A stretch of DNA of 64,000 nucleotides from Acomys russatus (taxonomy: Eukaryota > Chordata > Mammalia > Rodentia > Muridae): NCBI RefSeq assembly GCF_903995435.1, contig NC_067169.1, forward strand, positions 117,341,130 to 117,405,129, written 5' to 3'. The translations under genes and the position numbers were made by a program. The notes beneath the pieces are model-generated. The model did not search any database. It was not told the DNA's origin and was given only the letters and a program-made list of their open reading frames with translations. Of the stretch, positions 11,031 to 21,939 are shown in pieces (position 1 is the first letter of the stretch; every line of letters starts with the position of its first letter).

Positions 11031-11325
11031 GAAAGATGCATGCTCCATCTCCTGGACCGCAGCTCTACATGCATTCCCAGAGGGCACTGGCCATCAGGGA
11101 CCACCAGAGACCTCCAGCTATCATGGATCATCAGAAATAAATTGCACTTGTTCCCCTTGGGCTCCATTCTCTGGCCCACAACTTCACCTGCATTACCTGT
11201 GTCCTGCCAATACCAGAAAAGACCAGATGTCTTAGGGCCAGCTTAAGAACACAAACAAAAAGAGCCAAGGCAATATGGCAACATAAGAACTCAGCTATCA
11301 TTCAGCAGCAAGTCCAGGATATCTT
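11031..11325 (+). mobile_element. L1 5' UTR / ORF1 start (Lx-like)
   Basis: Contains 'ctcctggaccgcagctctac', 'accagaaaagaccagatgtc' and 'agccaaggcaatatggcaac', the kind of sequence that precedes ORF1 in Lx-type L1. It continues at 11941 after an insertion; 'gtccaggatatctt' at its end is repeated there. Confidence 0.5.
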
Positions 11326-11940
11326 TAAGGGGGGGATGTTATCTTATATGAAATAATTTTCACTTCACAGTGGCAGCCCATTCTTCCTCACCTCTTAGTC
11401 ACACCTTCCCTCCATCTCTCCCATCCCCTCCCCCAGTACTCAGAAGAGGGGAGCTCCCACCCATCCATCTCAGATCATCAAGTTTCTTACCAGGATCTAA
11501 CACCCTCTCCTTCCCTGTGGCCTCACAAGACAATCTCCCCAAGGGGAAGTAATCAAAGAGCCAGCAAGAAGAGTCCAGGGAAACTCCATTCCCCTCAATA
11601 GAGGACTCACATGAAGGCCAGGCTACCCACCAGCCACATCTCATGGGAGAGAACCAACCCCTGACACTATTAATGATACTCTGCTATGCTTTCAGACAGG
11701 AGCCTAGCATAGCTGTCCTCTGAGATGCTCCACCCAACAGTGCTTGAAGAAGGTGCTGGAACTCACGGCCAAACAGTGGCAAAGCATAGGGAGTTTAGTT
11801 GAAAAGTGGAGGAAAAGGATGGGAAAAGGATCTGGAGGTGACAGGAGCTTCACAAAAAGACCAACAGAGCCAACTTACAAGGGCCCTTAGTTTCCTAATG
11901 AGACTAAGGCACCAACCAAGGGCTTTGCATGGACTGGACC
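11326..11940. mobile_element. Nested L1 3' UTR with 5' inversion
   Basis: Flanked by a 17-bp direct repeat (11309-11325 and 11941-11957, CAAGYCCAGGATATCTT, one mismatch). The left part, to about 11625, is antisense L1 3' UTR (C/T-rich, 'cccatcccctcccccag'). The right part, from about 11640, is sense-strand 3' UTR ('gagatgctccacccaacag', 'ccaacagagccaacttac'). One insertion with two opposed segments and one TSD is the signature of twin priming during L1 insertion. Confidence 0.65.
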
Positions 11941-12965
11941 CAAGCCCAGGATATCTTAACACAGCTGAAGCATAAGAAAATGACCTTAAATCCAATCTTA
12001 TGAAGATGATAGTGGCCTTTATAGAAGAAATAAATAAATCCCTTAAAGATGTATAGGAAAATACCATAAAAAACAATAGAGACCTTTAAAGAGGAAACAA
12101 ACATATCCCTTACGGAAACATGGGAAAATACATTAAATAGATGAAGGAAATGAATAAAACTGTTCAAGACCTGAGGATGGAAGTAGAAGCAATAAAGAAA
12201 ACAAAACCTGAAAGAATTCTGGAGATGGAAAACCTAGCATAGAGAGAACAGGTATAACAGATGTGAGCATCATCAACAGATTCAAGAGATGAAAGAGTCT
12301 CAGGCTTAAAAGATATGGTAGAAGAAATTGATATATCAGTCAAAGAAACTGCTAAAGCTAAAGAAGTCCTGATGCAAAACATCCAGGAAATCTGGGATAC
12401 TATGAAAGACCTAATCAGTGAAAAATAGAAATAGAAGAAGGAGAGGAGTCCCAGCTCCAAGGCCAAAAAAAATATTTTCAAGTAAGTCATAGAGGAAATT
12501 TTCCCAAACCTAAAAAAAGATATGCCTATAAACAAACCAGATGTATACAGAACACCAGTTAGAGTGGACTAGAAAACAAAATTCTCCCACCATATAATAA
12601 TCAAAACACTAAAAACACAGAACAAAGAAAGAATATTAAAAGCTGCAAGGGAAAAAGGCCAAGTAACTTACAAAGACAGACCTATCAGAATTATACCTCA
12701 CTTCTCATCAGAGACTCTTTAAGCTAGAAGGGCCTGGACAGATGTCTTGCAGCCTCTAAGAGATCACAGATGCCAACCAAGACTACTATACCAGCAAAAC
12801 TCTCAATCATCGTAAAAGGAGAAAACAAGATATTCCACGACAAAACCAAATTTTACAATATCTATCCACAAACCCACTCCTATAAAAATACTAGAAGGAA
12901 ATCTCAAACCCAAGGTTAACTACATACAGGAAAACATAGAAAATAAATAATTCCACACTAGCAAA
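11941..12965 (+). pseudogene. L1 ORF1 remnant
   Basis: Reads in L1 ORF1 order: 'tcttatgaagatgatagtgg' (N-terminal), a lysine/glutamate-rich coiled-coil region to about 12420, then the RNA-binding and C-terminal domains with 'gaaaacaaaattctcccacc', 'agacagacctatcagaatta' and 'gactactataccagcaaaac'. ORF1p is the trimeric RNA chaperone of LINE-1. Multiple stops (for example 'aaaaatagaaatag' at about 12425) make it non-coding. It is the continuation of 11031-11325. Confidence 0.75.
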
Positions 12966-12989
12966 AATAGTGGAGGACACACACACAGA

Positions 12990-13415
12990 CACACTTTTTA
13001 AATATATCTTATTAATTTATTCATATTACATCTCAATGGTTATCCCTTCCCTTGTATCCTCCCATTCTTCACTCCCTCCCATTTTCCCCTTACTGCCCTC
13101 CCCTATGACTGCGACTGAGGGGGATTACCTCCCCCTGTATATGCTCATAGGGTATCAAGTCTCTTCTTGGTAACCTGCTATCCTTCCTCTGAGTGCCACC
13201 AGGTCTCCCCCTCCAGGGGACGAGGTCAAATATGGGGCACCAGAGTTTGTGTGAAAGTCAGACCCCACTCTCCACTCAACTGTGAAGAGTGTCCTGTCCA
13301 TTGGCTAGATATGGGTAGGGGTTCGAAGTTTACTGCACATATTGTCCTTGGCTGGTGCCATAGTTTGAGCAGTACCCCTGGGCCCAGATCCACCAGCCAT
13401 AATTCTTTTTGTCAG
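12990..13415 (-). mobile_element. 5'-truncated young L1 3' UTR (antisense)
   Basis: T-rich tail, 'attaatttattcatattac', 'tctcaatggttatcccttcc', then C-rich UTR matching 43406-43597 and 50140-50700. The right edge near 13415 is where the match to 50520-50600 fades. No clear TSD found. Confidence 0.8.
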
Positions 13416-13445
13416 GCTTCTGTGCAGCACTCCCCTCTGCAACAG

Positions 13446-14570
13446 CAATAAGCAAGACATTAATCCTCTTTTCCTATTTTTGTTTATTCTATGAATCCCA
13501 CATAAAGAACTAATCTAATTAGCTAATTTAATTAGCTCCAGCTATCCCTTCTAAAATAAATTCCTGGAGTAAACTCTGTCTGGCCTCCCTAAAACCAGAG
13601 CCTAAGTTGATGCCCTTAATGATCATAATTCATGTTTTCTTGAAATTTTATGCTATTTTTCCTAAGCTAATCATATTACAGTGCTTACATTTTATACATT
13701 TTTATATTTTTTCAAGTTTTTCTTTCAATTTCTGAAATAATATCTCCACAAAATAGTTGTAAAAAGATCATAATAGCTATACTTACCTATACATAAGATA
13801 ACACAACTAATGTGATGAATTCAAAAGCACTTTGGAAATGCCTAAATGCCTAAGTCCTAAGTTAATGTATATAGATAATGATGATGGTGATGGTGACAAC
13901 AATATTGTTATGATATTAATACATGACCATTACTGACTAAAACTCCTTGGCTTTCTTATCTTCAGTGCTTAGCATGCCCTTATTAAAGCTTTAAAAAACA
14001 CAGAAACATGGGCACTGGACCAATACTACTTTCAACAATTCAATGGAATTAGATATATTAAATACAAGCTGTTCCTAATCACACAATGAATTAAACATTG
14101 TGTCTGCTCTATCCAAATGTGAGAGTTAAGGATGCTTGACCTTGATGAGTTCCACAGACTCTTACAAAGTTCTGTTATATATCATAAGTAATGTACAGAA
14201 TCAGCGAGTCCACAACTAAGTTATAGGTGTACATTAAACTAAAATGAGTGGGTATTTATTTTTTCATAAGACACTTCCTTATTTGAGCACAAAAACATTC
14301 TACTGTTAGCCCTGTTATGGATATTATCAAAGTGGAAACTCTTCTTCAATTTCTGAAAGTCTAGTACTGTGTTTCTGAGTGATGAATGCAAGCAATATGA
14401 ATACCTGCCCCTCTTTCTCATAGGATGACTTGCATAAAGCAAAGCTTCTCCTTTTGAAAGTGAACTACAAATTACTTTCTGTTTCATATTGAAAAGATAC
14501 AACATGCAAATAAGGTTTGTTTTTCAAGGATGAGAGTATTTATTTGTGGTTTTACTGAATAAGATGGCAA
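13446..14570. other. No recognised feature
   Basis: AT-rich unique-looking sequence. A short, imperfect GAT-rich patch lies near 13875-13905. No credible gene. Confidence 0.5.
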
Positions 14571-14574
14571 CTGT

Positions 14575-14697
14575 CACTCAAGAACGACCTATGGGAGATG
14601 GTAAAATGTCTGTGCAGGTAAAGGCACTTGACCTGAATTTGATCCGAAGAGAGGTGTTTATAGAAGGAGAGGACGGATTCTGATCATGCATACTGTT
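14575..14697 (+). mobile_element. B4/B3-like SINE remnant
   Basis: 'gtaaaatgtctgtgcaggta' and 'aatttgatccgaagag' resemble the tRNA-derived head (A and B box region) of rodent B3/B4 SINEs, which commonly end in a CA repeat, as this one does. Confidence 0.45.

Positions 14698-14699
<2 letters not shown>

Positions 14700-14748
<49 letters not shown>
14700..14748. repeat. (AC)n microsatellite
   Basis: Uninterrupted dinucleotide repeat of about 24 units at the end of the SINE-like sequence. Likely length-variable. Confidence 0.97.
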
Positions 14749-14749
<1 letters not shown>

Positions 14750-14984
14750 TTTTATATAATAAATTTTAAAAGGATCTGTAACTATTGTCAGATAAATGCC
14801 TTACAATAATGTAGAGGAAAAAAATCCCACAAAGACTTGTTTATAGACCCCTTTCTGAGTATGAAAAGCTGAGAAGAATTCAACAACCATATATAATGGG
14901 TTATGTGCTGAGATGGAGCCACAGTTTTTCATACAATTTACAGAGAATTGGAAAAAATGAAATATAGGGACTATACTAGTTATC

Positions 14985-15255
14985 TTTGGCTATCAACTTG
15001 ACACAGTCTAGAGTCATCTGGAAGTGTTTCATATGAGGGGTTATGAAGATCAGACTGGCCTATGGCCATGTCTATGAGAGATTGTCTTTATTAATGAGTG
15101 ATGGTAGGCCTGGGCTGAAAAAAAAAGCTAGCTGAGCATGATGCAGAAAGCAAACATATAAGCAGTGTTCTTCCAGGTTTCACGCCTTTGGTCTTGCTTC
15201 ATTTACTGCCCGGAAGTCTCTCTGTGATAGTTTATTCAACCAGGCTCTATGATAG
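14985..15255 (+). mobile_element. Rodent ERVL/MaLR-type LTR remnant (probable)
   Basis: 'tatcaacttgacacagtcta' and 'gagtcatctggaagtg' followed by 'ctgagcatgatgcagaaagc' recall a common rodent LTR-like repeat that begins with a 'caacttgacacaagctagag' block. The 3' end is not clear. Confidence 0.4.
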
Positions 15256-15499
15256 ACAAGGGCCCCCAAATGGAAACTAAGCCCTCTGAGAATTTGTAGT
15301 CTAAGAGAGAAGACAAATAAATATAAAACCGACATCCATTCAACAAATATATATTGACCATTGAATGTGTACAAATATTGGCTAGTAACTAAAAATATAC
15401 CTGTAAAGATTTTGATTTGTATGTATAGCCAATGGAGAAAATAGACAATTTAGCAAGCAACAATGAAGTCATGATTGAAAAAACAAGGGAGGATCTAAC
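15256..15499. other. No confidently recognised feature
   Basis: 'ccattcaacaaatatatatt' near 15337 resembles ancient MIR/L2 sequence, but the match is too short to call. Confidence 0.3.
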
Positions 15500-15930
15500 C
15501 TAGCTTATGCTGTACTCAGAACAGTGCCTTGTTCAGCCATCATCAGAGAAGCTTCCTCCTGTAGCAAGTGGGAACAAATACAGAGACACACAGGCAGACA
15601 GAGCATGAAAGACATTGAAAGCCTCAGTCCTAAATGGGATATCTCCATCAAATCCCTCCCCTCGAGGTTCAGGAAACCTTAAAGGAGAGAAGGCATAAAG
15701 AGCCAGAGGAGACAGAAGACATTAAGAAAATAAAGATCTCTAAATCAATATGATCAAAGCTAATATGAACTCACAGATCTTGAAGCAGGCAAGCACGAGG
15801 CCTGCACAAGTCTGCACCAAGTATTCTGTGTATATAGTATGGCTTCCAGTTTAGGGTTTTGATGGGATTCCTGAGTGTGGGAACAAGTAGGACTCTGATT
15901 CTTGTGCCTACCAGCTGGTATTTATGAAAA
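15500..15930 (+). mobile_element. Lx-type dispersed repeat
   Basis: Blocks 'catcagagaagcttcctcct', 'cagtcctaaatgggatatct', 'gaactcacagatcttgaagc' and 'tatggcttccagtttagg' fit a repeat abundant in rodents that I associate with Lx L1 3' regions. A second fragment of the same family lies at 60163-60290. Confidence 0.5.
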
Positions 15931-16084
15931 CAACTATGCAAAACTCTCTGAGCTTATTATTTCTAATCTACAACTCTCTCAGATATATGAGCTACCTTGT
16001 TGTGAGGGTGAGAAACTCTCTTAATGAGTATTCATTAGACACATGGAAACACACACCCAAATGACTGAGTCAACAGTTTACAGA

Positions 16085-16165
16085 CCTACCGTTTGAGAAT
16101 CTGAATTTTAATAGTGTATCTTGATAATGCACAAGTATATGAATGTTTGAGAAGCATGCCTCTAG
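16085..16165 (+). mobile_element. MER5A-like hAT fragment
   Basis: Ends with 'cttgataatgcacaagtata...gtttgagaagca', like the end of the non-autonomous MER5A DNA transposon ('gattctgatgcacac...agtttgagaaccactg'). Confidence 0.35.
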
Positions 16166-16385
16166 AGCAGATGTCAGAAATGGGTTTTTTTCTGCAAAGG
16201 ACCAAGTAAATATTTAAGGCTTTGGAGGTCACATAGACTCTATAATAGCTACTGTGTTCTGCTATCATGATTTGAAAAGTGGCTATGAATTATGCATAAG
16301 TGAATGGATATGTCTATGTTACACTTAAACCTTTACCACACAAATAGACAGAACTGGATCTATAAATTATAGTTGGTAGGGATCT
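16166..16385. mobile_element. MER20-like hAT fragment
   Basis: 'tttctgcaaaggaccaagta', 'aatatttaaggctttggagg', 'tagactctataatagctac' and 'gtggctatgaattatgcata' follow the order of an ancient mammalian hAT-Charlie element ('ctgtaaagggccagatagta...aggctttg...'). Diverged. Confidence 0.4.
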
Positions 16386-16394
16386 TTCTTAGGT

Positions 16395-17085
16395 GATTTG
16401 TAATAGTTAATCTTGCTTATCAACTTAGATTTAGAGTCACCATATTTCTTAGTTAGATTTTCTATTGCTGCAACAAAACACCATGACCAGTATAGAGAAT
16501 ATTTAATTGGGTTTACATTTTAAGATTAGAGTCCATGATGGCAGAACAAAGGCATGGTGGCATGAACAGCTGAGAACTCATTCCTTCATCTCCAAGTCAG
16601 AGCCACAGAGGCACACAGGGAATGGCTGAAGTCTTGTGAAGCATCAAAGCCCACCTCCAATGAAACACCTCCTCCAACAAGACCATGTATTTTAACCTTT
16701 CCCAAACAGTTCTATCAATTGGTAGAAATATTCAAACCTTTAAATGAAAGGGCCATTTTCATTCAAACCACCACATTATGGAAACACATTCCTGGATATA
16801 TCTGTAAAATTTTCGAGGTTAGATTAACTGATGTCAGAGGACCCATCCTAAATGTGAACGGATGCATTCTGTGGGTTGCAATCCTAGACTGAGAACAAAG
16901 AAAACTCATTCATTGATTTATTCTTCCTAGCTATGGATGTAATATGACCAGCTACCTCTTACTCTTCTGTCACATGATCTGCAGGATGATCTGTATTTCC
17001 TGGAATTATAAGCCAAAATATGTCTTTCTCTTTTAAATTGCTTTTGTCATGCATTTTTCCATATCAATAAGACAAGTAACTAAGG
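16395..17085 (+). mobile_element. ERVL-type LTR remnant, split by an MT LTR
   Basis: The left part (16395-16439: 'cttgcttatcaacttagatt', 'tagagtcac') and the right part (16776-17085: 'gaggttagattaactgatgt', 'atgtgaccagctacctcttac'-like sequence, 'ttataagccaaaatatgtc', 'aagtaactaagg') form one LTR-like unit with its polyadenylation region near 17010. The MT LTR at 16440-16775 sits between them. Confidence 0.45.
16440..16775 (-). mobile_element. MT-family MaLR LTR (antisense)
   Basis: On the minus strand it begins TGTGGTGGTTTGAATGAAAA (16775 leftwards), the diagnostic start of MT LTRs, and its far end reads as the antisense of '...caccatgacc...', that is 'tttctattgctgcaacaaaa' on the plus strand. 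Length about 336 bp. It is nested in an older LTR. Confidence 0.7.
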
Positions 17086-17389
17086 CCTAGTCCATATTTG
17101 GTTTTTCCCACCCGATTATATCATGATTTCCTTGAAATCCATAAAATTTTCCTCAGTGTCTTTGGTACATAACCGTAGTACATAATTGGTTTGTGACAAC
17201 TTTGAGGTCTCCTATGCTCAAGCTACACCCAATGTGACACACAGAGTCCTTCTACTTCCTGCGGATAAAAATGTAGAGCTTTCACAATGCCTCCATGGTC
17301 CACCAAGGAGATAATGGACTAAATCTCTGAAACTGTATTTTTAAATTATCAGTGTTACTAGTATGATCAGTATGCCTGGCTAGCAATTA
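17086..17389. other. Unassigned, possibly LTR-derived
   Basis: 'gataatggactaaatctctg' and 'aaactgt' recall LTR polyadenylation regions, but no full element is visible. Confidence 0.25.
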
Positions 17390-17775
17390 ATTAAGACATG
17401 GACACTTGTTACCTCTCATAGTGAGGCAGGCATGTGATCCCTGCCTCAATGCCATGCCATCTGTTTGTAATAACTTCTATCAAGCTACCTGCCATCCGTA
17501 ATCGCCAATACTTGTTAATGTTCTTTATCTGGGCCGAATTCCCCATCCATGCCAGCATGTACTTCTCCTCCATCTAACCCATGGTGACCTTCTTCTCCTC
17601 CGGTCTTTCTCCTTCCTCCTCATGGCCATCATTTTTTTTTCTTCCCAGAATTCCTCTCTCTCCTAGCCCCACCTATCTCCTTTGCCCTGCCCAGGTGGGA
17701 TGGCTTTTTATTAAGCAAAAGGTGGGTCACAGAGACAGCAAGCAGTAATTAGCATCAAAATACATCAGACCATCC
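17390..17775. mobile_element. Possible rodent LTR-like repeat
   Basis: C-rich tract with 'cccagaattcctctctctcc' and 'ggctttttattaagcaaaag' resembles a dispersed rodent LTR segment. Family, strand and limits are uncertain. Confidence 0.25.
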
Positions 17776-18171
17776 CCCAACAATTAGACAGGAAGAATCT
17801 GGATGCAAGTTAGCAAATTGAATATGAATATGTGGTTTCTGAGTGTGGATGTGCAAACAAAAAATGATGCAAAGTGAATAATATTATGGTGATTAGAACA
17901 ATGAGCTGCTGAACCTGCACAGCTCCCCTTAAATCACAAAAGGGATCAGGAAGTGAAACCATTTAAAATCCTGGCATTCCATGGTAAAAAGAAGCAGGCA
18001 AAATATCTAGCATGTAGGCTCTGTTATATAGCACTCGGAGAGCCTGGAGAAAATGCCACCCAGATGGCACAGCACTCTTTATATGGGAAACAGCATTATA
18101 AAGATTTTAGGAAAATACTTTCTATTCCCTAAAGACAAACCAAGAAGAGAGTTCAATATAAACAGTACTTT
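17776..18171. other. No recognised feature
   Basis: No frame or repeat supported. Confidence 0.4.
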
Positions 18172-18300
18172 ATTGCTAGTCATGATGGTACATACCTTTA
18201 ATCCTAACACTTGGGAGTCTGCCACAGAAGGATGCCACATCCCAGGTAAACCTGGGCTACATAGAGAGATCCTGTCTAAAATCAAACAGCAAAACAGCAG
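18172..18300 (+). mobile_element. B1 SINE (old, diverged)
   Basis: 'catgatggtacatacctttaatcctaacacttggga' (A box and flank, quoted from position 18181 on) then 'cctgggctacatagagagat' and 'cctgtctaaaatcaaa' give the B1 order in the sense strand, with an A-rich end. It is 7SL-derived and about 20% diverged by eye. Confidence 0.75.
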
Positions 18301-18757
18301 CCATTTTACTGTTTTACTGAGAAGGGTACCATGAAATCCTTAGCATCATAATCAATGATTAAACAAAATTATCTTTAAACACAAAAGAGAGAGATAGAGA
18401 GAAGCAGTGATAAAGTGTGCTTGCCTCTGTTCAACCCAAACAAGTTGACAGGTGTGTACCAAATCGCTCCCACTGAAAGACCCTATATGATCCTGACCTG
18501 AAAAAAGGAGTCGTTTTTCTGGTCAGCAATGATGGACACTTGACACCCTTTGGGCCTCTAATATAAGGCCTAGGAATTGTTAAGAATTATCAGAGGAGTA
18601 AGGAAAATGGGACTATGCCAGCCCTGAGCATTAGTCAGCCAGAGAGATCAACACCAGTACTGCTACCCAGGTTAAGCCTGCTTAGGCAATACATAACTCT
18701 CTATGGTCTTTAACCATATGGCTAATGGGGGAGATCAACTACCAAGCTAATCATGGT
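18301..18757. other. No confidently recognised feature
   Basis: 'gcagtgataaagtgtgcttg' near 18402 faintly resembles a tRNA-SINE head. Otherwise unassigned. Confidence 0.3.
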
Positions 18758-18950
18758 AGTCCACCAGTTCCCAAACTGTGGGCTCCAACACCTTTGGGGG
18801 TCACATATCAGATATCTTACATTATGATTCATAACAGTGGCAAAATTACAGTTATGAGGTGACAATGAATATAATTTTATGGTTTGGGGTCACCACAACA
18901 CAAGGAACTGTATTAAAGAGTCACAGTGCTAGGAAAGTTGAGAGCCAATG
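18758..18950 (-). mobile_element. URR1-like hAT-Charlie element
   Basis: Starts near 'caccagttcccaaactgtgg', contains 'ggggtcacatatcagatatc', 'cagtggcaaaattacagtta' and 'ggtttggggtcaccacaaca', and ends near 'gaaagttgagagccaatg'. These match the ends and middle of the ubiquitous rodent repeat URR1, whose inverted ends read like CAGTGGTTCTCAAC. Confidence 0.6.
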
Positions 18951-19219
18951 CCAGAGTAATTAAGTGAACTTCTCCACTTCACGTGCTCCTTTTTTTGTCA
19001 TAATTTTCTTTAGTTACCATGTATGCTAAGGACAATAGATCAATTCAACACTCTAGGGATGCATTCATAATAATTAAGTTAAAATTCAAAACACAGCGCC
19101 TCAGTTACAGAGCAACATTTATCCTATTCAGTAGATGCATGTGGTTAATGACTTGCTAGGTTGCACAGACACAGCACATTTCTTTCAGTTCCAAAATTTC
19201 TATCAAACAGTACTACCCC
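18951..19219. other. No recognised feature
   Basis: No frame or repeat supported. Confidence 0.4.
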
Positions 19220-19410
19220 AGAATTTGGGCTCTAACACTTCCTAATATTGTGTTTATGAGCAAGTTATTTTAGCTCCATGATCCAGTCTCATCTGTGAAG
19301 CAAAACGCTAAGAGAATGTACCTCACAGATAAGGCTGAATAATAAATATCATGTGGGGAGCAGATTCAGCAGAATGCCTGGCACAAGGTAGAAATGATAG
19401 TCATCTCTCC
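19220..19410 (+). mobile_element. MIR SINE
   Basis: Order of MIR blocks in the sense strand: 'tatgagcaagttattttagc', 'cagtctcatctgtgaagc', 'gtacctcacagataaggctg', 'cagaatgcctggcacaagg'. These correspond to the ancestral 'gggcaagttacttaac...catctgtaaaatg...tacctacctcatag...cagtgcctggcacatag'. Confidence 0.65.
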
Positions 19411-20340
19411 AAATAAACGCAACTCCTTGGAAGGGCATATCCAGCATGCTGCCTCACTGGCAGACTCCCAAGTCTTGCATGGGGAAATACTTGGCCAATG
19501 GCTATGATGTGCCTTGCTAGGCAAACAGTTGGCTAAGAAGTGCAGCTTCCCCATTTTACATTAGACTCAAGGAGATTTGAATGCTGTCAGTTCTTAATGT
19601 CTCCCAGAGAAAAAGTCCTGGAGCCTGGTAATAAACTTTGAGAAGTGCCAGATTATTCTAATTTCATAAGGATGAGCTTTGAAAACATGAGCAAAGCATA
19701 AAGCCAGCCAGGTTTACGTTAAGTTTGGGATTTTAAATTAACAAATAAATTACCTCAGATAAAAACTGGCCAAGGGAAGAGGTGACCTCATGGGATTGAT
19801 GAGCTGGGAAGCATTTGTATTGAGACATTGACATTTTCCCAAATGCTTTTAATTAGCACAATCCCAGTTACATTTGCAAGAGAAAGCCTGAAGCAGAGCT
19901 GACATGAATTATTATTAGCAGTCCCAGCAGCATCAACTTGGTCTGGAGTCTATCACCTTGGCTGGCCACATTATTTTATATTATGCCCAAGATGTTTAAT
20001 TCCTTCTGTGCTCTGTTCTTTTTGACTAGCTTTCTAAGTAGCTCTCACCCCTAGCCTGGCCCTGCATTGAAACCACAGCACTTACTGTATGTGTCCTTGA
20101 CCCACACCTCCCACCCTAGTCCTACTTCTCTGTTCCCTCATACACCTTACCTCCTTACCTTCTTTCTTCAACTCCTTCTAAGAAGGCTTTTTGCCTTCAT
20201 TTCTCTACTGAGACTACAGCTGAGGGAAGCATTTTTTCCACACAGCCAAGCCAGTGGCATTTTCTGATTTTCATTTTCTATAACTCTTCATCAGTTTTAG
20301 CACAGTTGATTACACCTTCTTCAAATTTTTTTTTCTTGAA
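19411..20340. other. Repeat-free stretch with a possible conserved non-coding block
   Basis: No transposon recognised. 19820-19960 is notable for homeodomain-type cores ('ttttaattagcac', 'gaattattattagc') within moderately GC-balanced sequence. No coding frame. Confidence 0.3.
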
Positions 20341-20745
20341 TCTACCTCAGCTCTAGCTCCTGGTTTTCTGCTCACTCCCTGACCTCTCTTTTCTTATTAA
20401 TATTCTTCCCACATCAGCTAGCAAAAACTCAGACAAAGTTAGTTTGAATTGTTACTCTTCTGCCTAAAGCCTTCAAGAATATTTTTTCTTTGTTTATTGT
20501 GGAATGGTAACTCCTAATGTACAGCAGGACGTGTAATCTGGTCTCAGATGACTGTCCACCCAGCAAATGCCCTTCAGCTGTCCTGTCTGCTTCTTTCTTC
20601 CACATATGCCAAGTGTATCCTCATCTAACCAACACAGCTCGCCTTTACTGCCTGCCTGGACTGATCCTTTTGCTGCTCTTCACATGGCAGGTGATATCTT
20701 GTCAATAAGATCCCAAACCAAATGCCCTTTCTTCTGAAAGGCAAA
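20341..20745 (+). mobile_element. L2 LINE fragment
   Basis: The L2 3' region order is visible: 'ctgcctaaagccttcaagaa', 'gtgtaatctggtctcagatg', 'tttcttccacatatgcc', 'tgatccttttgctgctcttc', 'gatcccaaaccaaatgccc', matching the ancestral pattern of 'ctcccattgcc...tgatctggcc...ccatgctgttcc...aatgcc'. Confidence 0.5.
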
Positions 20746-21317
20746 AATATGACTTGATCTAAAAGTAAGCTTTTTATAGCCTTTATCCTACTTGGTTTTG
20801 TTGTTCATATATTTTGCTAGTAAAATATTAATGTTTGACTAACGTTATCTCAATCCTTGTTGAAGATGTTACAAAATGTAAAATATACTTTTTCTGCCAT
20901 TCTAGAAAATTATGAATTCTTACTCCTAGCTAAACTCAAGAGTTTGGGATAAGGGCTCACAGGTTTCCATTATTCCTTAGTTCACATACGAAAAAGACAG
21001 TTTTCTGAAAAGAGAAATGAATTTTCTCAGGTGGCATAGCTTTGTTGTAAATTCATATCCTCTATTCTTTTAATCAATGTTTTTCCACTTATGTAAGATA
21101 TTATCATATTCCTATGAAATCTTGCAAGAGAAAGTATTTAAAAATGATTTTCATCAAAAAAAAAGGAGACTGAAAGAGGCCAACTCTCTTAATTAACAAA
21201 CTCAGTAGATGGCCAAAGGACAGATAAAACGGTTATAGTTCCAACATGTGTTTTTGGAAGGTTTTTGGGGGGGCATCAGAGTTTAGAGAAAATATTCTAC
21301 ATTCTCCTTATTCTGTT
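20746..21317. other. No recognised feature
   Basis: AT-rich unique-looking sequence. Confidence 0.4.
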
Positions 21318-21490
21318 AATATATTTTGTTTTGTTTTGTTTTGTTTTGTTTGAAACCAAATTTCTCTGTGTAGTCTTGACTCTTTTGGAGTCACTTTGTA
21401 GACCAGCTGGTCTCCAACTCACAGAGATCTGCCTGTCTCTGACTCCTCAAGTGCTGGTATTACAGGGATGCACTACCACAACCAGCTTCT
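21318..21490 (-). mobile_element. B1 SINE (antisense) with (TTTTG)n tail
   Basis: (TTTTG)n at 21324-21350, then 'aatttctctgtgtagtcttg', 'actcacagagatctgcctgt' and 'caagtgctggtattacaggg', the reverse of B1. A-tail decay to a pentamer repeat is typical. Confidence 0.85.
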
Positions 21491-21939
21491 GTTTATATCT
21501 GTATCATTAATAGAAGAATCAGAATATTTTAAAAATCACCAATTGTATTTATGGGAATAAGAAGGGATAATTTCTCCACTCTCCCTTGATAACAGAAAAA
21601 TGTCATCAGATGTCAGTTTGGGACAGCATTTGAGAACTATATGGGTTTTACCACCACAGCAAAGTAGAGATGACCCTCCCCTTAATGATTATATCTGTTG
21701 TGTATTTATCTCTCTTTATTCCATTTTTCCTCCTTTCAGATAAAGTTCATAATTTATCCTTATGAACCTTCTATTTCTGAGCATATTTGGCTCAGTTTAA
21801 CACCTAAGAAAGAAAATTATAAACCAACATTGTCACCAATGGAACAAGTTAGAAGCTTCCAAAACAGCTGGTGCTTACTTACCTCCAAAGTAGAAGGAAG
21901 GATTCTATTGCTGAAGACACCATATACTTTGTAAAAAGG
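21491..21939. other. No recognised feature
   Basis: No frame or repeat supported. Confidence 0.4.

Noticed and set aside
14700..14748. Possible CRISPR-like or telomeric repeat
   Set aside because: It is a plain (AC)n tract. No spaced identical repeats with unique spacers were seen anywhere in the window.
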